Positions 63,468-64,000 of a stretch of 64,000 nucleotides of DNA are shown in pieces. The translations under genes and the position numbers were made by a program. The number at the start of each line of letters is the position of its first letter. Position 1 is the first letter of the stretch. Source of the DNA: Janthinobacterium sp. TB1-E2 (GTDB lineage: Bacteria > Pseudomonadota > Gammaproteobacteria > Burkholderiales > Burkholderiaceae_D); NCBI RefSeq assembly GCF_036885605.1, contig NZ_CP142523.1, positions 2,418,001 to 2,482,000 on the forward strand, read 5' to 3'. Below the pieces are notes generated by a model. It was not told where the DNA came from. It did not search any database and saw nothing but the letters and a program-made list of their open reading frames with translations.

Positions 63468-64000
63468 ATGTTCCACCACCTGCGCGAAGACATCAACAGC
63501 ATCATTGAACGTGACCCGGCCGCCCGCAATGGCTGGGAGGTGCTGACCTGTTATCCGGGCTTGCACGCCATCGTCATGCATGGCTGGGCGCACTGGTGCT
63601 GGACGCGGCGCATGAAGTGGGTGGGGCGCTTCATTTCCTATATCGCCCGGATCATCACGGGCATCGAGATCCATCCGGGCGCGGTCATCGGCCGGCGCGT
63701 CTTCATCGACCATGGCTTCGGCGTGGTGATCGGCGAGACGGCCATCGTCGGCGACGACTGCACCATCTACCAGGGCGTGACTCTGGGCGGCACCTCGCTG
63801 CACAGCGGCGCCAAGCGCCATCCGACCCTCGAGCGCGGCGTCATCGTCGGCGCCGGCGCGCAGGTGCTGGGCAGCTTCACGGTGGGCGAGTACGCCAAGG
63901 TGGGTTCGAACGCCGTGCTGTTGAAACCCGTGCCGTCCGGCGCGACGGCCGTCGGCAACCCCGCGCACATCGTGCAAAAGGATGTCAGCGCCCTGCGCGA
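63468..64000 (+). CDS. cysE: Serine O-acetyltransferase CysE (3' end outside window)
   Basis: Makes O-acetylserine for cysteine synthesis. The frame is open from ATG 63468 to the window edge (about 177 residues). It starts MFHHLREDINSIIERDPAAR and continues into a left-handed beta helix: IHPGAVIGRRVFIDHGFGVVIGETAIVGDDCTIYQGVTLGG. The DHGFGVVIGE segment holds the catalytic Asp-His. The helical N-terminal part is short, as in the compact EpsC-like form. Confidence 0.94.
   Translation, partial: MFHHLREDINSIIERDPAARNGWEVLTCYPGLHAIVMHGWAHWCWTRRMKWVGRFISYIARIITGIEIHPGAVIGRRVFIDHGFGVVIGETAIVGDDCTIYQGVTLGGTSLHSGAKRHPTLERGVIVGAGAQVLGSFTVGEYAKVGSNAVLLKPVPSGATAVGNPAHIVQKDVSALR

Overview
The window looks like chromosomal DNA of a GC-rich betaproteobacterium of the family Oxalobacteraceae, most likely Janthinobacterium or a close relative. 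This rests on gene content and style (phasin, a PstSCAB-PhoU-PhoBR block divergent from ppk1, an rnr-rlmB-cysE run, GGGGTCAGACCC-type intergenic repeats) and is inference, not a database match. The region is ordinary core chromosome with small accessory pieces. The only clear mobile element is one intact IS1595-type insertion sequence. I saw no rRNA, CRISPR array, prophage or integron.

Layout. 1-4132: sbcC (running off the left edge) and sbcD, minus strand. 4275-7376: large PAS-GGDEF diguanylate cyclase. 7578-12371: HNH protein, then an OmpR-type regulator and a QseC/PmrB-type kinase placed on either side of a CirA-like TonB receptor, with two Fur boxes and a PmrA-type direct repeat in the divergent promoter. 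12405-15617: lipoprotein joining two discoidin domains to a di-haem DUF1111 domain. 15905-16964: complete IS with 8-bp target duplication. 17003-22105: YcaQ-type DNA glycosylase, DUF2804, and an acyl-CoA synthetase/GNAT fusion. 22221-28821: unknown protein, DUF349 protein, moaE, and clpB behind a sigma-32 promoter. 28992-30326: PotF-like binding protein and a 42-residue membrane peptide.

30525-40085 is the phosphate and polyphosphate region: ppk1-sixA on one strand and pstSCAB-phoU-phoB-phoR on the other, sharing an intergenic region with Pho boxes in both orientations. Next come an EgtB/SenA-like protein that has lost two of the three iron-binding histidines and a UvrD-like helicase with an unusual Walker A (40163-43341). 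A short-chain dehydrogenase-like gene, a candidate 6S-like small RNA with a strong terminator (about 44422-44613), and a LiaF-like/LytS/LytTR envelope-sensing operon follow (44743-47763).

47749-51662 encodes a FAN1-type VRR-NUC nuclease overlapping an XPD/DinG-like helicase that carries its own nuclease domain. With YcaQ and SbcCD, this gives the window a notable DNA crosslink and end-repair content. 51749-57172 holds an SMI1/KNR4 protein, an MFS exporter, a phasin, a small exported protein and a multi-domain sensor kinase. 57275-58671 is a divergent HxlR regulator/quinone reductase pair with two tandem operators. 58761-59545 holds four identical tRNA-Leu(CAG) genes, with a 156-bp duplication that includes the terminator. 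59954-64000 is rnr, rlmB and the 5' part of cysE.

No single locus is plainly a new system. The best candidates for something undescribed are the EgtB-like/UvrD-like pair, the small RNA, the discoidin-DUF1111 fusion, and the receptor flanked by a split two-component system.
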